Shown: positions 1 through 12,369, counted from the first letter of the stretch. The stretch: DNA of 64,000 bases from Chionoecetes opilio (GCA_016584305.1 JACEEZ010023407.1:523197-587196); one strand, 5' to 3'. A program made the numbers and translations. The notes: generated by a model not told the origin, from the sequence alone.

Positions 1-390
1 ATCAATGCCTTTGGTAACAAGTGTCTTCGCAGAATCATGGGGTATCGCTGGGATGATTACGTGTCAAATCAGCGATTGCACCGTTTGACTGAATCGAGGC
101 CTATTACCTGCTTAGTCCGTCAGCGCCAACTTCAGGTATATAGGCATGTGGCACGCTACCCTGAAACCGATCCTTCTTATCGGGTTGTATCTGTAAGAGA
201 CAATCCGGCGTGGAGGAGGCCAAGGGGGCGCCCACAAGGCTCGTGGCTGGGGCAAGTTGATGTTTCTTGTCGAGAGCTGCTTGGTATGGGAAAGGAGCCT
301 GCATGGGAACTCGCGCGTGGTGACCCCCGGGAGTGGCGTCGTAGGGTGGGCGAGGCGACGCGTTCCCCGGCGTATGCCCCTAATGATTGA
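1..390 (+). pseudogene. C-terminal end of a non-LTR retrotransposon reverse transcriptase (RTE-like)
   Basis: The frame is open from base 1 and ends at a stop at 388-390, giving about 129 residues. It has the usual LINE C-terminal tail after the RT thumb: LRRIMGYRWDDYVSN, then RQRQLQVYRHVARYP, then RRPRGRPQGSWLGQV, then DPREWRRRVGEATRS. The W-D-x(3)-N, RQL-x(2)-YxH and RGRP...W blocks resemble the end of RTE-class ORFs. The RT core lies outside the window to the left. Downstream to about 530 the sequence is low-complexity AAT/ATG-rich, plausibly its 3' UTR and tail. Calling the clade RTE is inference; 'LINE C-terminus' is the safer label. Confidence 0.6.
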
Positions 391-667
391 TGATTGAACG
401 TGAACTGTAATGATGGCAATAATAATAAAGGATTGATGATTATGACGATAATAATCAGATAAACAGTAGCAATAATGACACAATAAAACTATAGCAATGA
501 TATCAATAATGATAAGAATGACAATAAAAAACTGCGCTTATGAACTGGTAACTGGAGGTCTGTGATACAGGCTGGATAAGCGTCTCACCTATGGAGTTAG
601 GATGAGAGGAGAGGCCGTGCTATAGGGGCGCGCTTCACCAGTGAGTGAGGTCGGACACGGACAGTCA

Positions 668-3600
668 GGTTTTGTTTTTGTTTTGATTAATTTATTACGC
701 CCAAGCACAGGCGGCAGGCACTCAAATACACAAGTGAACAAAGTAAATGACACAGGACATAAGGATAATAAACATGAAACATGACAAGACAAGACAAGAA
801 ACATGAAGCCCAATACACATTGTTACACACACAAAGACCACAACAAAACACAATACACACAACAAAAGGAATCACAGTGACCTGCAGGGCACTACTCAGC
901 AGCCACCGAATCGTGGGTGGCGAACAAGGATGGTGTCCAAGTTGTCGTGCACGAGCAGGAAGCGGCATATTTCCGTGAGCGGCAGTCCTCGCGGCAGCAT
1001 GTCACGTACCACGTAACAGTGGAGGCAATAGTGTGCCAAAGTGTTGGAAGAGGGTGCATCACACAGTTGGCAGGATGTAAAGTGAGGCTCCTCGGCCATA
1101 CCAGCAACTTGCCACACGGGCCGGTAACCAAGCCGCAGCCGAGCCGAGACCACATTGTGCCTGCGAACCATGAGGCCCCGACGACGATACTTATAACGGT
1201 GTGCACGGATAACGTCATAGTGTTGGATCGAGACACTATCGCCTCTCTGGGTGTCCCTAGAACGGGCTGTGGAGAGCAGAGCGTCCGAGCGGAGCCTTGC
1301 CCGATAACAGAGCAGAGAGGATGACGGCCCGTTACCGTTGGGCGGCAGACCACAGGCTGCCTCCGCCAAACCGTCCACTGTGTCGCTGTGGGAGAGGCCC
1401 ACATGTGAAGGGATCCACAAAAAAATAATATCCAATGAACGTTCAAACACTACCGTTAACAGAGTCAAGACTTGTAAAACAATTTGGGAACAAGGTTTCG
1501 GAGCCGTAAGAGACTGAAGGGCTGACTGCGAGTCACATATCACCACCCCATTGAGTCCTCTCTGACAAAGGAGTGTTACAGCATCAAGGACACGCTGCAG
1601 CTCGCAGAACGTAGAGCTGGAGCAGGAAGGTAGGCGTCGGCCAACCCATCCTTCCCCCGGCGGTTCCATGTCAGGGGAGAAAACCGCGCTCCCAGCCCGA
1701 CCATCTGACTGTAAGGAACCATCGGTGTAGACGCGGTGTGACACCGGGACAGAGGAGGACGCCGCTTCTATCGCCTCCAGAGCAAGCTGCCGCTGCAAGA
1801 CGGGGAGTGCCGCCTTCGAAGTTGGAGTGTAGCGAACCGCCGGGACGGGAGCCAGCCAGGGTGGAGGACCAGGAACAAAAACCTCCTCAGGAACGGTAAC
1901 ATTAAGTCTAAGGAGGAGAGAACACACAGTTTTGATAAGAGTGCGACCACCAGGCTGGATTCGGGGTATGGGTGAGAGAGGTCCCAGGGCAGTCCTAATA
2001 ACACGAGAATAATGAGGGACGAGACGGGGAGAACGGAGACATTTGATAGTGAGATATGAGACGTTTGAGTGGATCCTCTCAGTGATGGGGGGAAGCTTAA
2101 GTTCCGTCTGCATATTAACTATCCTAGTTGACCGGGAACAACCTAAAATAAATCTCATCACATTGTTTTGAAACCTCTCTAAGGGCACCAGGGAAGTCCT
2201 GGGAAGCTGAATTAAGGCAGGGGAGAGGTAGTCAACTACCGAGCGTATGAACGACACGTAAAGAGTTCTAGCTAAGGGTATAGAAATACCGTCCGCTTTG
2301 GTGGCGAGTGACTTGAGAGGAGCGAAGCGCTTCTGAAGCCGATCCAGGAGGCCTCGGATGACAGGGTGAACACGTTGTGCTGGGGTGGCTCGAGGGATCC
2401 GGACTGGGGCTCCAAGGTAGACATACTGCGTGCAGAGCGGGATGATAGAGGCACCGATCGAGAACACTGGAAGCAAACCTTGCCGGCGGAGAGAGAGAAC
2501 ACTCGACTCTTCTCGGGAGAAATCATCAGACCACAAGGGGAAGCTGCCATGAAGAATGAGTCAAGATGACGTTGTAGATCGCCTGGGGAGGTAGAATGGA
2601 TACAAATGTCATCAGCATAACAGGTGACCGATGTTCCCGGGGTGGTAGGTAAAAGAGAGAGTAACCGATGCATGAGGATATTAAAAAGGAACGGGCTGAG
2701 AACACCGCCCTGTGGAGTCCCTAATTTGAAGCTTCGAGCGGTACTATAAACACCCTTAAAGAATACTTTGGAGGTCCTGGAGCCGAGGTAGACCCGTATC
2801 CATTTTAAGAGACGCCCCTTAACACCAAAGTCAACTAGTTGATCCAGAATGACGTCTTTGTTCGCAACATCAAACGCACTCTTCAGATCAATAAATGCAA
2901 CCACACTGTTAGATGAGAGGCGAGAGTAGAGGTCGACGAGACAATGGTGAGTGCTTCGTCCTGGAAGGAAACCAAACAGTCGGGGTGAAAGCTGCTCCTC
3001 CAACCAGAACATGAGCCGATTGAGTAAGATGTGTTCCATTACCTTACTGAAACATGCTGTCAGTGAGACAGGTCTGAATTTATCAGAACGGTTCTTCGGA
3101 ACAGGCACAATAGTACTGCAAGTCCAGGCTGGAGGTACTAGGCACACATCCCTGACTGTAACAAAGATTATACAGACGTAGCAGAGGGTCACCGGGGACT
3201 TTATGAAGGAGACGGAGGACAGAGTAAGTAACTCCATCGTCCCCGGGCGATGTGGCCTTTCCCCGTGTTAGGGCACGGGTTAGTTCATCCCTGGTAAACT
3301 CAATGCTGTCCTCGTCGTTGGTCACCAGCAGTGCTCCCATCAAGCGAAGCGCACGGGGACCTGCTCGGGTAGAAAGGGCCTGTTGAACATGGTTAGGAAG
3401 GTTGTCTACCCGCTACTGAGTAGACCAGGATTCAATGAGGTGTTGGGCAAGCTCACCCGGACTGTGGCGGAGGGCAGTGGCGGGCTTCTTCCGAATCACC
3501 TTGTTGATGACGCGCCACATGGACTGAACGCTCGTCTGGTGATTTATGCCCCCCGTGAAGTTCCGCCACGACTCTGTCCTGACACAGCGTTGAAGCGCCA

Positions 3601-3790
3601 CCAGGTTGTCTCTGGATTCTTGATATCCGTGGAGGTGGTGAGGAGTCGGGTTCTGTTGGAAGAGTAGACCATCGGCCTCGGCCACCCTAACCGCCTGGAC
3701 AGTCAGGTTAGAGTATTTATATAGAGACCCTAAGTCAGGCTGATGCCCCGCCCAGCATTGGCAAAAAACCCGCTTGTCACACTGCGCTGT
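668..3790 (-). mobile_element. 5'-truncated LINE with RT and RNase H (I-group-like)
   Basis: On the minus strand the element runs from about 3790 to a CAAAA-type A-rich tail, seen as T-rich sequence at 668-686 on the plus strand. It carries RT, an RNase H domain and a C-terminal Cys/His knuckle but no endonuclease, so it is 5'-truncated. An RNase H domain after the RT is typical of the I/LOA/ingi/Tad group. Several frame changes make it non-functional. Confidence 0.75.
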
Positions 3791-3829
3791 GTGGTTTTTC
3801 AATGGAGGTTGGATGGATATTACGCACAT
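896..3829 (-). pseudogene. LINE ORF2 (RT, RNase H, Cys/His knuckle), frameshifted
   Basis: The coding remnant is spread over several minus-strand frames: 3829-3413, 3343-3083, 3237-2272 and 2536-896. RT blocks seen are PGDDGVTYSVL, FRPVSLTACFSKVMEH, FIDLKSAFDVANKD, GTPQGGVLSPFLFN and the YADD box (CYADDICIHS). The last frame has RNase H: YTDGSLQSDGRAG (first Asp), a CELQ Glu, DSQSALQSL (second Asp), and IPSHVGLSHSDTVDGLA with the terminal His and Asp. After that comes a knuckle, CQLCDAPSSNTLAHYC. At least three frame changes separate the pieces, so the element is dead. The C-terminal part from the thumb to the stop is intact for 546 codons, suggesting moderate age. Confidence 0.8.
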
Positions 3830-3935
3830 GTATTATTATATTTTAACTTTCATTTAAGACATGAATAAGTAATATATTAAAAAGTAAAATATGCGTATGA
3901 AAATGATAATATTTAAATGACTAGATGTACTATAT

Positions 3936-4085
<150 letters not shown>

Positions 4086-4172
4086 TGTATTCTACTGGCC
4101 ATGGAAGTGAATTAGTTTTGTGTATATTTGACGAGTCCTTACTCTATCTCTGTCCCGGAACATGGCAGTGAT

Positions 4173-4604
4173 CTATTTCCCAGTATAGTGACACCTCACC
4201 TGCAAATATATTTTGGCAACTACCTTAGTTAATAAGTGTAAGTGATTTACATGGGGCTCGGTGTCTAACATATGATCTCTAAGATTATAGAATTTGTTTT
4301 TTACTGACATAAGTCTGTAAGACTGTACGTTATGGAAATCTACTCGCACCAGTGTAAAATGTGGAGCTTTTGTGCTTGCCATGATTTCTCTCGCAAATGC
4401 AAAATTGCTAATCTCGCAATGCAAAGATTTTCCAAGACTGTTCACGACGATTCCGGCAATGTAGGCAACAATTTTGTTGGAGCACTTTGATAGGTGTGAA
4501 GCAACGGAAATGTACACGAAATAATTTTCATTAGCGGAAAGTCCATGGATTAGGAGTCGATATTCAGAATACCTAATATGTTTATATTCAAAGACTGGTG
4601 ACAT
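4173..4604 (-). pseudogene. Possible transposase C-terminal fragment (THAP9/P-element-like)
   Basis: A 143-codon open frame in AT-rich DNA. Its middle reads NKIVAYIAGIVVNSLGKSL followed by HCE, which resembles the 'YIAG-x-VV-x(3)-L-x(2)-L-x-C' block near the C-terminus of P-element/THAP9-type transposases. The second cysteine expected after it is Ser (CEIS), and the rest is weakly similar at best. No DDE residues, TIRs or THAP domain are visible nearby. If the reading is right, this is a decayed last-exon fragment; it could also be a chance frame. Confidence 0.3.
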
Positions 4605-4799
4605 TTAAATAATCTGCGTTTATTTCTGTAGCATATACACTTATAGATAATGATAAAATTTAATTTAATATTTTCACGATGTAATTTAAGATAAACACTC
4701 GTCTTCACAGATGTTGAGATTTAATGAAGAACGTTTCAGCAAAGTATAGGCATCAGGCTTTTAAACCCCACGCATTCCGTAATTATATTTATGAATTCT

Positions 4800-5170
4800 T
4801 TCCAGTGGCAGCCCGTGGGAGAGGCCCTCAGAAGGGCTTTTCTACGCGTAAAAAAGTTTACATTCCAGTGTAATTTTCCCCTACATCAAATACTCTTATC
4901 AGAATAAATCTTATACTATTATCTTTGTAGATGTTTGTTCTATAAGAATACCGCATAAACAACTGTAGAGCACCTAAAACAGATGCCATTATGAGACTGA
5001 ATAAATGTGCAAAAACAGCAAATTGACTTCAACTCTTCACTAGTAAAAATGTTCTAAGAAAGCTTTTATCATGTTACATAACAAAAGAAGCGGAATTATA
5101 CCAGTCTTCCATAGAAACAATTAGTTTTCTGATAAATGAGTATGCACCGTGTTAAAAGTAGCCTAAACTA
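4800..5170. repeat. Single diverged arm of the AT-rich foldback family
   Basis: The order of short motifs here (AGGCCCTCAGAAGGGC, TAATTTTCCCCTAC, TTATCAG, ATCTTTG, TGTTTGTTCTATAA, GCCATTATGAGACT, AACTCTTCA, AAGCGGAATTA, TTTTCTGATAAATGA) matches one arm of the foldback elements at 26.6-27.7 and 53.7-54.5 kb. No opposite arm follows, so this is a half element. From 5171 to 5347 I see only AT-rich sequence. Confidence 0.55.
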
Positions 5171-5347
5171 AACATTTCTCGCGAAACACTCAATTTTTTT
5201 TTACATTTTCTTGATTTTTTTCTGCAATGTTAGATGATCCAGCTTTGAGTTTTGTTTCACTTTGTAGACCTCCTGAAAACAAAGAAAAGGAATGTAAGCT
5301 TTTAGTACTATGTCAAAAACGTTTTTCTTGGCGAATATTTCTTGATT

Positions 5348-6696
5348 CACTGGGGAACAATTTGAAGAAAAAAAAATAGTTGAGTTAGATTTTTGAGCTT
5401 ATTTAGATTAAAATTGGCATGCTGATTCCAAATATGTAGTCAGTTTTTTTCTAGCACGTCAAGTTTTTTCTCCACAGCTTACCCTCCAGATAAGCAAAAT
5501 TCCACTTGTGAGCTGTAAGTGTGTCCTTCTACACAATGGCAATTTGTTTGGCGCAGTCCCTATTGGGCATTCGGTCTGTCTTCGTGAAGAATATGGAGAT
5601 GTAAAGAGTCATTGAGTTATTGCAATATGACAAACACAATTGGATCATCTGTGTTGACCTTAAAATGGTGTCCTTCCTTCTTGGTCAACAACGTGGATAC
5701 ACAAAGTATCCCTGCTTTCTCTGTATGTGGGATAGCAGAGCTCGAGAGAAGCATTGGGTTCAGACGAATTGGCCTCCGAGATCTGATCTTAAAACTGGAG
5801 ATCTTAACATTGTACATGAGCCACTTGTTGACAGGAAGAAAATAATATTCTCACCTCTGCACATAAAACTAGGTCTCATGAAACAATTTGTAAAAGCATT
5901 GTCAACTGATGGCGACTGTTTGAAGTACATCATCTTGGCATTTCCTGGACTGTCAATTGAAAAAATCAAGGCCGGTGTGTTTGATGGTCCACAAATTTGA
6001 CAGCTCATCAAAGATGAACATTTCAACGGTACTATGTCAGACTTTGAAAAGAATGCTTGGCTATCATTCAAAGACGTCGTCAAGAACTTTCTTGGAAATA
6101 CACGTGCAAGTAATTACACAGAAATTGTTCAGAAACTATTGGAGAGCTACAAAGCGCTTGGTTGCAACATGAGTATTAAAGTACATTTTTTGCATAGCCA
6201 TCTTGCCAACTTTCCGGAAAATCTTGGTGCTGCTAGCGACGAGCAAGGTGAACGATTTCACCAAGATTTGAAGGTTATGGAAGAACGTTACCAGGGTAGA
6301 TGGGATGTGCATATGATGGCTGACTATTGTTGTAGCATCAAACGCGATAGTCCTCAAGTTGAACATTCCAGACAAAGCTGCAAACGTAAATTTTTACCTT
6401 AACCTGCACACAATTATAGCCTTATCCTTTCTAAAAACATGATAATGTTAAATAAACATTCTATTCATGCCTATTTCTTTCATTTTTCATTGTATCTTAA
6501 CATTTGCAACTTTTTATAAATTAAGCACTGTTACTGTTATGTACAGTATTTTTCATATTTTTTAGGAAAACGAAAATCCTACAGTTCAAAAACTTGACGT
6601 GATAGAGAAAAACTGAGATCAGTTTTGGATTCAGCACCCAAAAATTACTTAATAACAAGTGTCAGACCTAACTCAACAAAAATTTGTTCCCCAGTG
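5348..6696 (+). mobile_element. DNA transposon with CACTG...CAGTG inverted ends, copy 1
   Basis: The left end CACTGGGGAACAA (5348-5360) is matched by TTGTTCCCCAGTG (6684-6696). Similarity continues inward for about 110-120 bp per side, including TTGAGTTAG, GCTGATTCCAAA and CACGTCAAGTTTTT on the left and their inverted partners from about 6588. CACTG-type ends recall the CACTA/EnSpm-Chapaev group, which makes 2-4 bp target duplications; a TT dinucleotide flanks both ends here but is weak evidence in AT-rich DNA. The element is 1,349 bp and carries one decayed gene. Superfamily assignment is inference. Confidence 0.7.
5496..6402 (+). pseudogene. Uncharacterised transposon protein (ERFHQD family), broken
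   Basis: About 300 codons of a protein also found intact at 43829-44716. Recognisable blocks are CVLLHNGNLFGAVPIGHS, WIICVDLKMVSFLLGQQ, YTKYPCFLCMWDSR, PLHIKLGLMKQFVKAL, KAGVFDGPQ, SDEQGERFHQD and YQGRWDVHMMADY. Breaks are a frameshift near 5609, between the HS-x(5)-EEY segment and ELLQYDKHNW, and an in-frame TGA at 5998-6000 where copy 2 has Arg. I recall this protein type as a recurring, unnamed family in invertebrate genomes but know no function. Its position between CACTG inverted ends suggests it is, or was, the transposase or an accessory protein. Confidence 0.65.
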
Positions 6697-7158
6697 TTAT
6701 TTTATCAAACGCCCGATAATTAAGAACAGCGTAGTATGTTCCCACCTTGATTTCTCGAAACTTTCCTCACTAAAGTAATTTTTCTATGTATACATATAAA
6801 TGATTTTCACCAGCAGTTCTGGGATGTCATCATAATATTCGTATCTGCAGATATATCCGTGTAAACTTGACCAGCTACTACCAGTGAAATATTATTTACA
6901 ACCTATATATTTTGGTTAGTTGGTTTGGAAAATATGCACGAAAGTTGAATTGATGATAATTATGTCCACACTGTAAAGACAAGAATGCCACTATGCGATA
7001 GTTTCTAGCCTCAATATTTTTGGATATGGAGAATTTTTGAGCTGAAGCCAAACCCCATTCTTCTCTGCTCTGATATAGTCCCCGCCTTCCGTCTCACGTT
7101 TCCAATATTTGGTGGAATATACTGTAGTAACGAGAAAAGCAAATGTTTATACATACAC

Positions 7159-8013
7159 CAAAGACTACTGTATACTGTACTTGCTACTCTTTTAGGGCTA
7201 TTTCCAGTGGAGGTCAGTTTTGCGATTCCTGACACTTTCGAACATCACTCCCATTTCCCTTCCTATGGTTTAACAGTATAAATGATATACTGTTCTCTTC
7301 GTAAATGTTTGTACTATAATAATATCAAATAAAAAACTGTAAAATACACTAAAAAAAAGGCCATTATGAGAGAGTGAAGAAATATGCATGAACTAAATAT
7401 TCACTGAAAATCTTCGCCATTTAATATTTTGCGAGAAAACATTTTACATGAAACATATCAATAAAAGCGGAGTTTTATTAGCTTTCCATTGATATAATTC
7501 GTTTTCTGATAAATGAATTAGAACCATACATAAATTAGCGTTAACTAAATAAATAACCTCATCAATCGGGAAAATTACCCGATTTATTATGCTATTTATT
7601 TAGTTAACGCTAATTTATGCATGGTTCTAATTCATTTATCAGAAAACGAAATATGTCAATGGAAAGCTGATAAACTTCCGCTTCCATTGATATATTGCAT
7701 GTAAAAAGCCTTCATGCAAAATATTAAATGGCGAAGAGTTTAAGTGAATATTCATATATAGTGTTTAAGTTCATGCATATTTCTTCACTCTCTTATAATG
7801 GCATTTCTTTAGTGTATTTTACTGTTTTTTATTTGATAATATTATAGAACAAACATTTACGAAGATAACGGTATATCATTTATATTGATAAACCATAAGA
7901 AGGGAAATGGGGGTGATGTTCGAAAATATCAGGAATCGCAAAATTGGCCTCCACTGGTCATGGGCAGGTTGGCGCGGAGCACGAGTAGCAAGTCCAGTAT
8001 AGAGTAGTCTTTG
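7159..8013. mobile_element. Foldback element A (near-perfect palindrome, hAT-like target duplication)
   Basis: An 855-bp AT-rich palindrome centred near 7570 with outer ends CAAAGACTACT and AGTAGTCTTTG. It is flanked by direct repeats CATACAC at 7152-7158 and 8014-8020; if the first C is counted in the duplication it is 8 bp, as for hAT elements. Both arms contain GTTAACTAAATAAATAAC, GCCATTATGAGAG, ATGCATGAACT and CGCCATTTAATATTTTGC. No protein coding was seen. Copies of the same family lie at 40260-41624 and, with different ends, at 26567-27876 and 53701-54539. Confidence 0.75.
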
Positions 8014-8105
8014 CATACACCCACATTCGCGCACACATAAGCACACATGCAGTCAATAGTCAGGTTCGCCGTGTACCTGAAATGTGATCCCGTGGGAATT
8101 GCGTG

Positions 8106-8945
8106 CCAAAAGCGATTTTATTGTTTAAATGGCATCTATAGGGTCTTAGTATACAGTAAAACTTGGGTGGCAATTTTACTTTTGTGAATTTGGGTTTTTG
8201 TGGTGGCTTTAAGGGGGGTACCGTCATTTCGCAGTTTATCGCCCGAAATGAAAGCGCTAATGTTGATATAACTATTTTTATCTCATAAAATATTAATAGG
8301 AAAATTATGAAAAAAATCAGGTGTCTTCCTCATATCATCATTCATTTATGTACCAAATATTTATTTTATATCTGGAAAAATTATTGATGTATTAACAAAT
8401 ATGTTATTTGTACATGCAGAGTCGGTGAACCAAGATATCCGCCGTCTCTGAACTAGGCTACGATTGTGTCAGCACCTATAATAAACTGATTCTAATTAAG
8501 TGGATGCGAAACAAATAGCATTAATTTATTGTACATATATTTAGTTAGAATTGTTTTATAGTAAGAGACAATCAAAGGTGCTGAAATGGACAAAATTTTA
8601 ACCTAGTTCAGAGACGGCGGATATCGTGGTTCACAAACTCTGCATGTACAAATAACATATTTGTTAATACATCAATAATTATTCCAGATATCAACTAAAT
8701 AGTTGGTACATAAATGAAAAATTATATGAGGAAGACACCTGATTTTTTTCATAATTTTCCAATTAATATTTTAAGAGATAAAAATAGTTATAACAATATT
8801 AGCGCTCTCATTTCGGGCGATAAACTGCGAAATGACAGTACCCCCGTAAGCCCCCACCAAATTCCCAAAAGTAAAATTGCCACCCAAGTTTTTCTGTTTA
8901 TTAACACCCTATAGATGGCATTTAAACAATGAAATCGCTTATTAG
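8106..8945. mobile_element. Second foldback element with arms of about 350 bp and a 150-bp loop
   Basis: The left arm (about 8106-8455) and right arm (about 8606-8945) are inverted copies. Examples are AAGCGATTTTATTG against CAATGAAATCGCTT, GGCATCTATAGGG against CCTATAGATGGC, and TCATTTCGCAGTTTATCG against its complement near 8815. Both arms also carry TGCAGAGT...ACC and GACGGCGGATAT. It is unrelated in sequence to element A next to it. No convincing target duplication or coding capacity was seen. Confidence 0.7.
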
Positions 8946-9882
8946 TCCTTGAGCCAACCGGCCATATTTTGAAGTGAATGCTCCGGCGGGGGGAGTAATT
9001 CTCATTATGATTTTCCATTAGGGCAATATCTCAGGTATCAGAAAATGCATGATGAACATCTGAGAACGGTAGCTTAGTGCCCGGATGGACGCCATCTTTG
9101 AAACCACCCAGCGCGAAAATGCCCATTTGGTGGGGTACATTGTTGCACGTGTATCTGGACTTCTATACTAGCTATCGATGTGCGGTTGACGACTAAATAT
9201 ACGTCCAATGTGTACCGTCTAAATAAAAAATAATATGAAGCATTTTGTTATAGATTAATTATTATAAAAATCAATTATCGAAAAAAAATCATATATTTTT
9301 CAATATTTTATTATTAGACTTGTACTTTTTTTAGTGAAACAACACTGGTATGATTTTCCAAATTATACATTTTGCTACACCGTTTATCTGTCTATAAAAA
9401 TAACTCAACAAGTACAACATATCATCCACCACGAGTTTACAACAAATATATGTAAAGAGGCATAAAATGACTTAGGCCGCCGCTGGCATTATCTATTCTG
9501 ACGATAACGCAAGTTAGGAATGTCGTACGGAGAGGATTTTAACACCATACGATATCAATAAGCAGGCGGAAATTGTTACATAGGAAATCTGCACTTTGGT
9601 GGCCATCTTGGATTTCAAATGGCCGCCAATTATATTAATTATTCATTACTAGAGTTTGGAAAGACGTATGGAGCTGATTTTAACACCATACGATGTATAT
9701 TCCTAATAAGCAAGCGGAGGTATCATTGAACATGTCATGTTTTAGTCAAATAACCCCGGGTATGATCTTCCAAATTATACATTTTGCTAAACCGTTTATC
9801 TGTCTATAAAGATTTTCAGGCAATTTGGCCTGCACTATAATAGAGAACAACATATGCTATACAATATACAGTGCACACAAAG
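8946..9882. other. AT-rich non-coding sequence with a direct repeat
   Basis: No gene seen. Two blocks recur in direct orientation: AAATTATACATTTTGCTA with CCGTTTATCTGTCTATAAA (9359-9398 and 9773-9810) and GATTTTAACACCATACGAT (about 9536 and 9673). This may be 3' flanking sequence of the minus-strand gene remnant to the right, or an old repeat. Confidence 0.5.
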
Positions 9883-11152
9883 TTAATCATCAGAGTCGCC
9901 ATCAGAGTCATTGGCATCCTGATCCACGATAGCATCATCCTGCACCATGTTGGAGCATCCCTGCAGCTTACACACAACAGTGCACTTCAACCCATTCAGT
10001 ATGCAGGAGCAATCTGACGGTCGACACGTCCTTCTGCATGTGCATGAGATGAGATTCAAGACGACATCGGGAGCTGGTTAGACCCGCCATCCATCGGATT
10101 TTGAGCGAACCGCCATCATCGAGTTCCCAGCCATGTCCTGCTGATGGTGCTGGACGTCTGGCAGGTTTTCAAGGCTGCGTCGCCAGATAGCCGCCTGATA
10201 GTTGGCCCTAAGCGTATGCTGCATCAAGGAGTCTTCACAAGGCGGCAATTGTCCAGATTCGATCTGGCCCTTCTTTGCACAGAACATGTGATAACGGAGT
10301 GAATTAGCACCGACGATCTTCGTGTTCCTGGCGTACAGCTGACACGTGAAGGCCTGAATGCTATTGAAGACGTTCTGTTGGTACATTCCACGAAGATCCC
10401 AGATCTGTGAATGCTTGAAGATACAGATCATTCGCTTGCACAAGCTTCAAAGCCTTTATCTTTCCTTGGCTAGCCAGAGCACTAACAGTGTCACACCCGC
10501 TCCATGCATGAAGCCCTGGCAATGCAATGCAAACTCCAGACCCCAATACCGCAGCCAACTTTCCAACGTCAATCATTCTGACTCGAACCTTTGTTCCTCG
10601 TCTGATGAAGAGCTGACTATCGATGGTTCTGCTGAGATGAAGACTGATGATCAGAACGTCGGTGTCATCTGCCACTAAGATGATCGTCTTGTAGTGGGTA
10701 GCGGCGTGCTTTGCGTGGAGAAACATACGCGTGTCTGCTTCCTCGTGGCTACATTCGAGTGCTTGCACCAACTTCCACCTATCGCGGGTCAGTACCAGAC
10801 ATTTTTCACCACAGGTGACATACAGTGTTCTGTTGCCTAGCTTTTCGCGATTTGTTTCATGTTTCCACGACTCCGCCAGAAACACAACCAGTTTCTCCTT
10901 TGTCTGGCTGCAAGCAAGGAGACGCCGCCAGTTCATGATTTTGTGTGCGGGTCTGATCTCGCTGAAACTGATGTCTTCATTTGAACCGCGGTTCACACGC
11001 TCAGCTGCTTTGATGGATTCTTCTGTGTATGTGTCAAAGACAACATCGATGCGCTCACTGCCTTGACCAGCGTGAAGCGCTGCAGCAAGGATGCGGTCAG
11101 ATAGTTCTTCGAACGTGTCGTTCTCGCCATGCATCTTTTGTATGAGAGCCAA
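9883..11152 (-). pseudogene. Partial copy of the FEN1/XPG-like transposon gene
   Basis: On the minus strand this matches the C-terminal third of the large gene at 18410-23070. It keeps the same acidic blocks: RIDVVFDTYTEESIK (about 11050), HEEADTRMFLHAKHAA, ILVADDTDVLIISL and SGCDTVSALASQGKIKAL, then LPPCEDSLMQHTLRANYQA and a Cys-rich tail CTCRRTCRPSDCSC. The frame changes near 10,400, and an in-frame TAA sits at 10076-10078 just before the Cys-rich tail; the final stop is at 9883-9885. The match begins at the residue equivalent to MALVHKEKG in the longer copy, so the first two thirds are absent or lie across an unrecognised intron. Divergence from the 20-kb copy is high, so they are different subfamilies. 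Confidence 0.7.
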
Positions 11153-12289
11153 AAAGAACTAAGTAAATGGGCACTAACTTTAAAGCTTCATGTTCCCCTT
11201 GTTATATTATTACATATTGCTGTACTGTTTTATTTAAAATGTCACCTGAAGACATAATCATTTCTGAAAATCAGGTCGTTTCTGGCTGTGTTTAAATACA
11301 GTCCCATCTGGCAGGGAAAAAAGTTTGTAGAATCTCCAAACGTTAAGATTTTGCTGGGATCCTACATACCTGATCACATTGTTGCACGGGTATGCCTTTG
11401 TGAGGCACAGTTATTACTTGCCATATACATAACACAGTTGATTGTGTAATATGTCTATTTTATTTTTGCTATTTTAATATATACTTTAAATCCATTTGAT
11501 TTTGGAATTTCAGTTTCATGCTTGTGTATAAAAGTTGGCGATGAATTTATTAAATGAACCAATCGTTTAAATACAAGAACTTTATTTGGCAATCTTCTTA
11601 AAATACCATAATTATATGAGACGAATGTATCATGAAAGTAATGAGATTGTATGAGGTATGGTTATAAGATATAATATGATTGGTATGATTAGTAATGTGA
11701 TGAACTAGTAATGATGACTGCTATGATTAGTATGAACAGTGATGTGATGGGGGTCATTTTTGTGTGCACAGCACACTAAAAAATATTGGGGCACCACAGC
11801 TGAAAAGGATGGGTGAGTGATTTGATGAGATGGATTTACAATAATAGAATGGATAGGTATAAATGACTTTATAAAGATAGATATATGACAACAGAATAAC
11901 TACTGGAAGTGTGAGAGGACAAACCCTAGTAAAAGGAGAGACAATGTTGGATTGTGTGGATGAGAGCGGAAATATGAGAGTGAGAGGACTAGAAGACAAG
12001 GAGGTGCATGGTCGGGTGCTGATGGAAACACTTCCGCCATGTCCACCCTCGTGAGGGGGTTTCAAGGAACAGGCATCAGTGAAAAAAAGGCATGAAAGTG
12101 TGTCCCTTAAGATTAACTTAGTACCCCTACATCACAACTAGGTAAATATAATAAATAAATAAACACATGTATGGCAGAGACATCATTTTGCATCAATGTT
12201 ATAATTATTCCTAGCATAGGCATTTGAGAAATACTTGAGTTTAATATGCTGTATATTATATGAGTATTATCTTCTATCTCTTCTCTTCT
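11153..12289. other. AT-rich sequence, nothing recognised
   Basis: No supported gene. Around 11900-12060 there is a slightly more GC-rich stretch (ACTTCCGCCATGTCCACC) that might be a retrotransposon 3' end, but no domain can be read. Confidence 0.5.
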
Positions 12290-12304
12290 TATATATAATA
12301 TATA

Positions 12305-12369
<65 letters not shown>

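Noticed and set aside
11754..12065. 103-codon minus-strand frame
   Set aside because: No domain or splice evidence; composition is that of AT-rich non-coding DNA.
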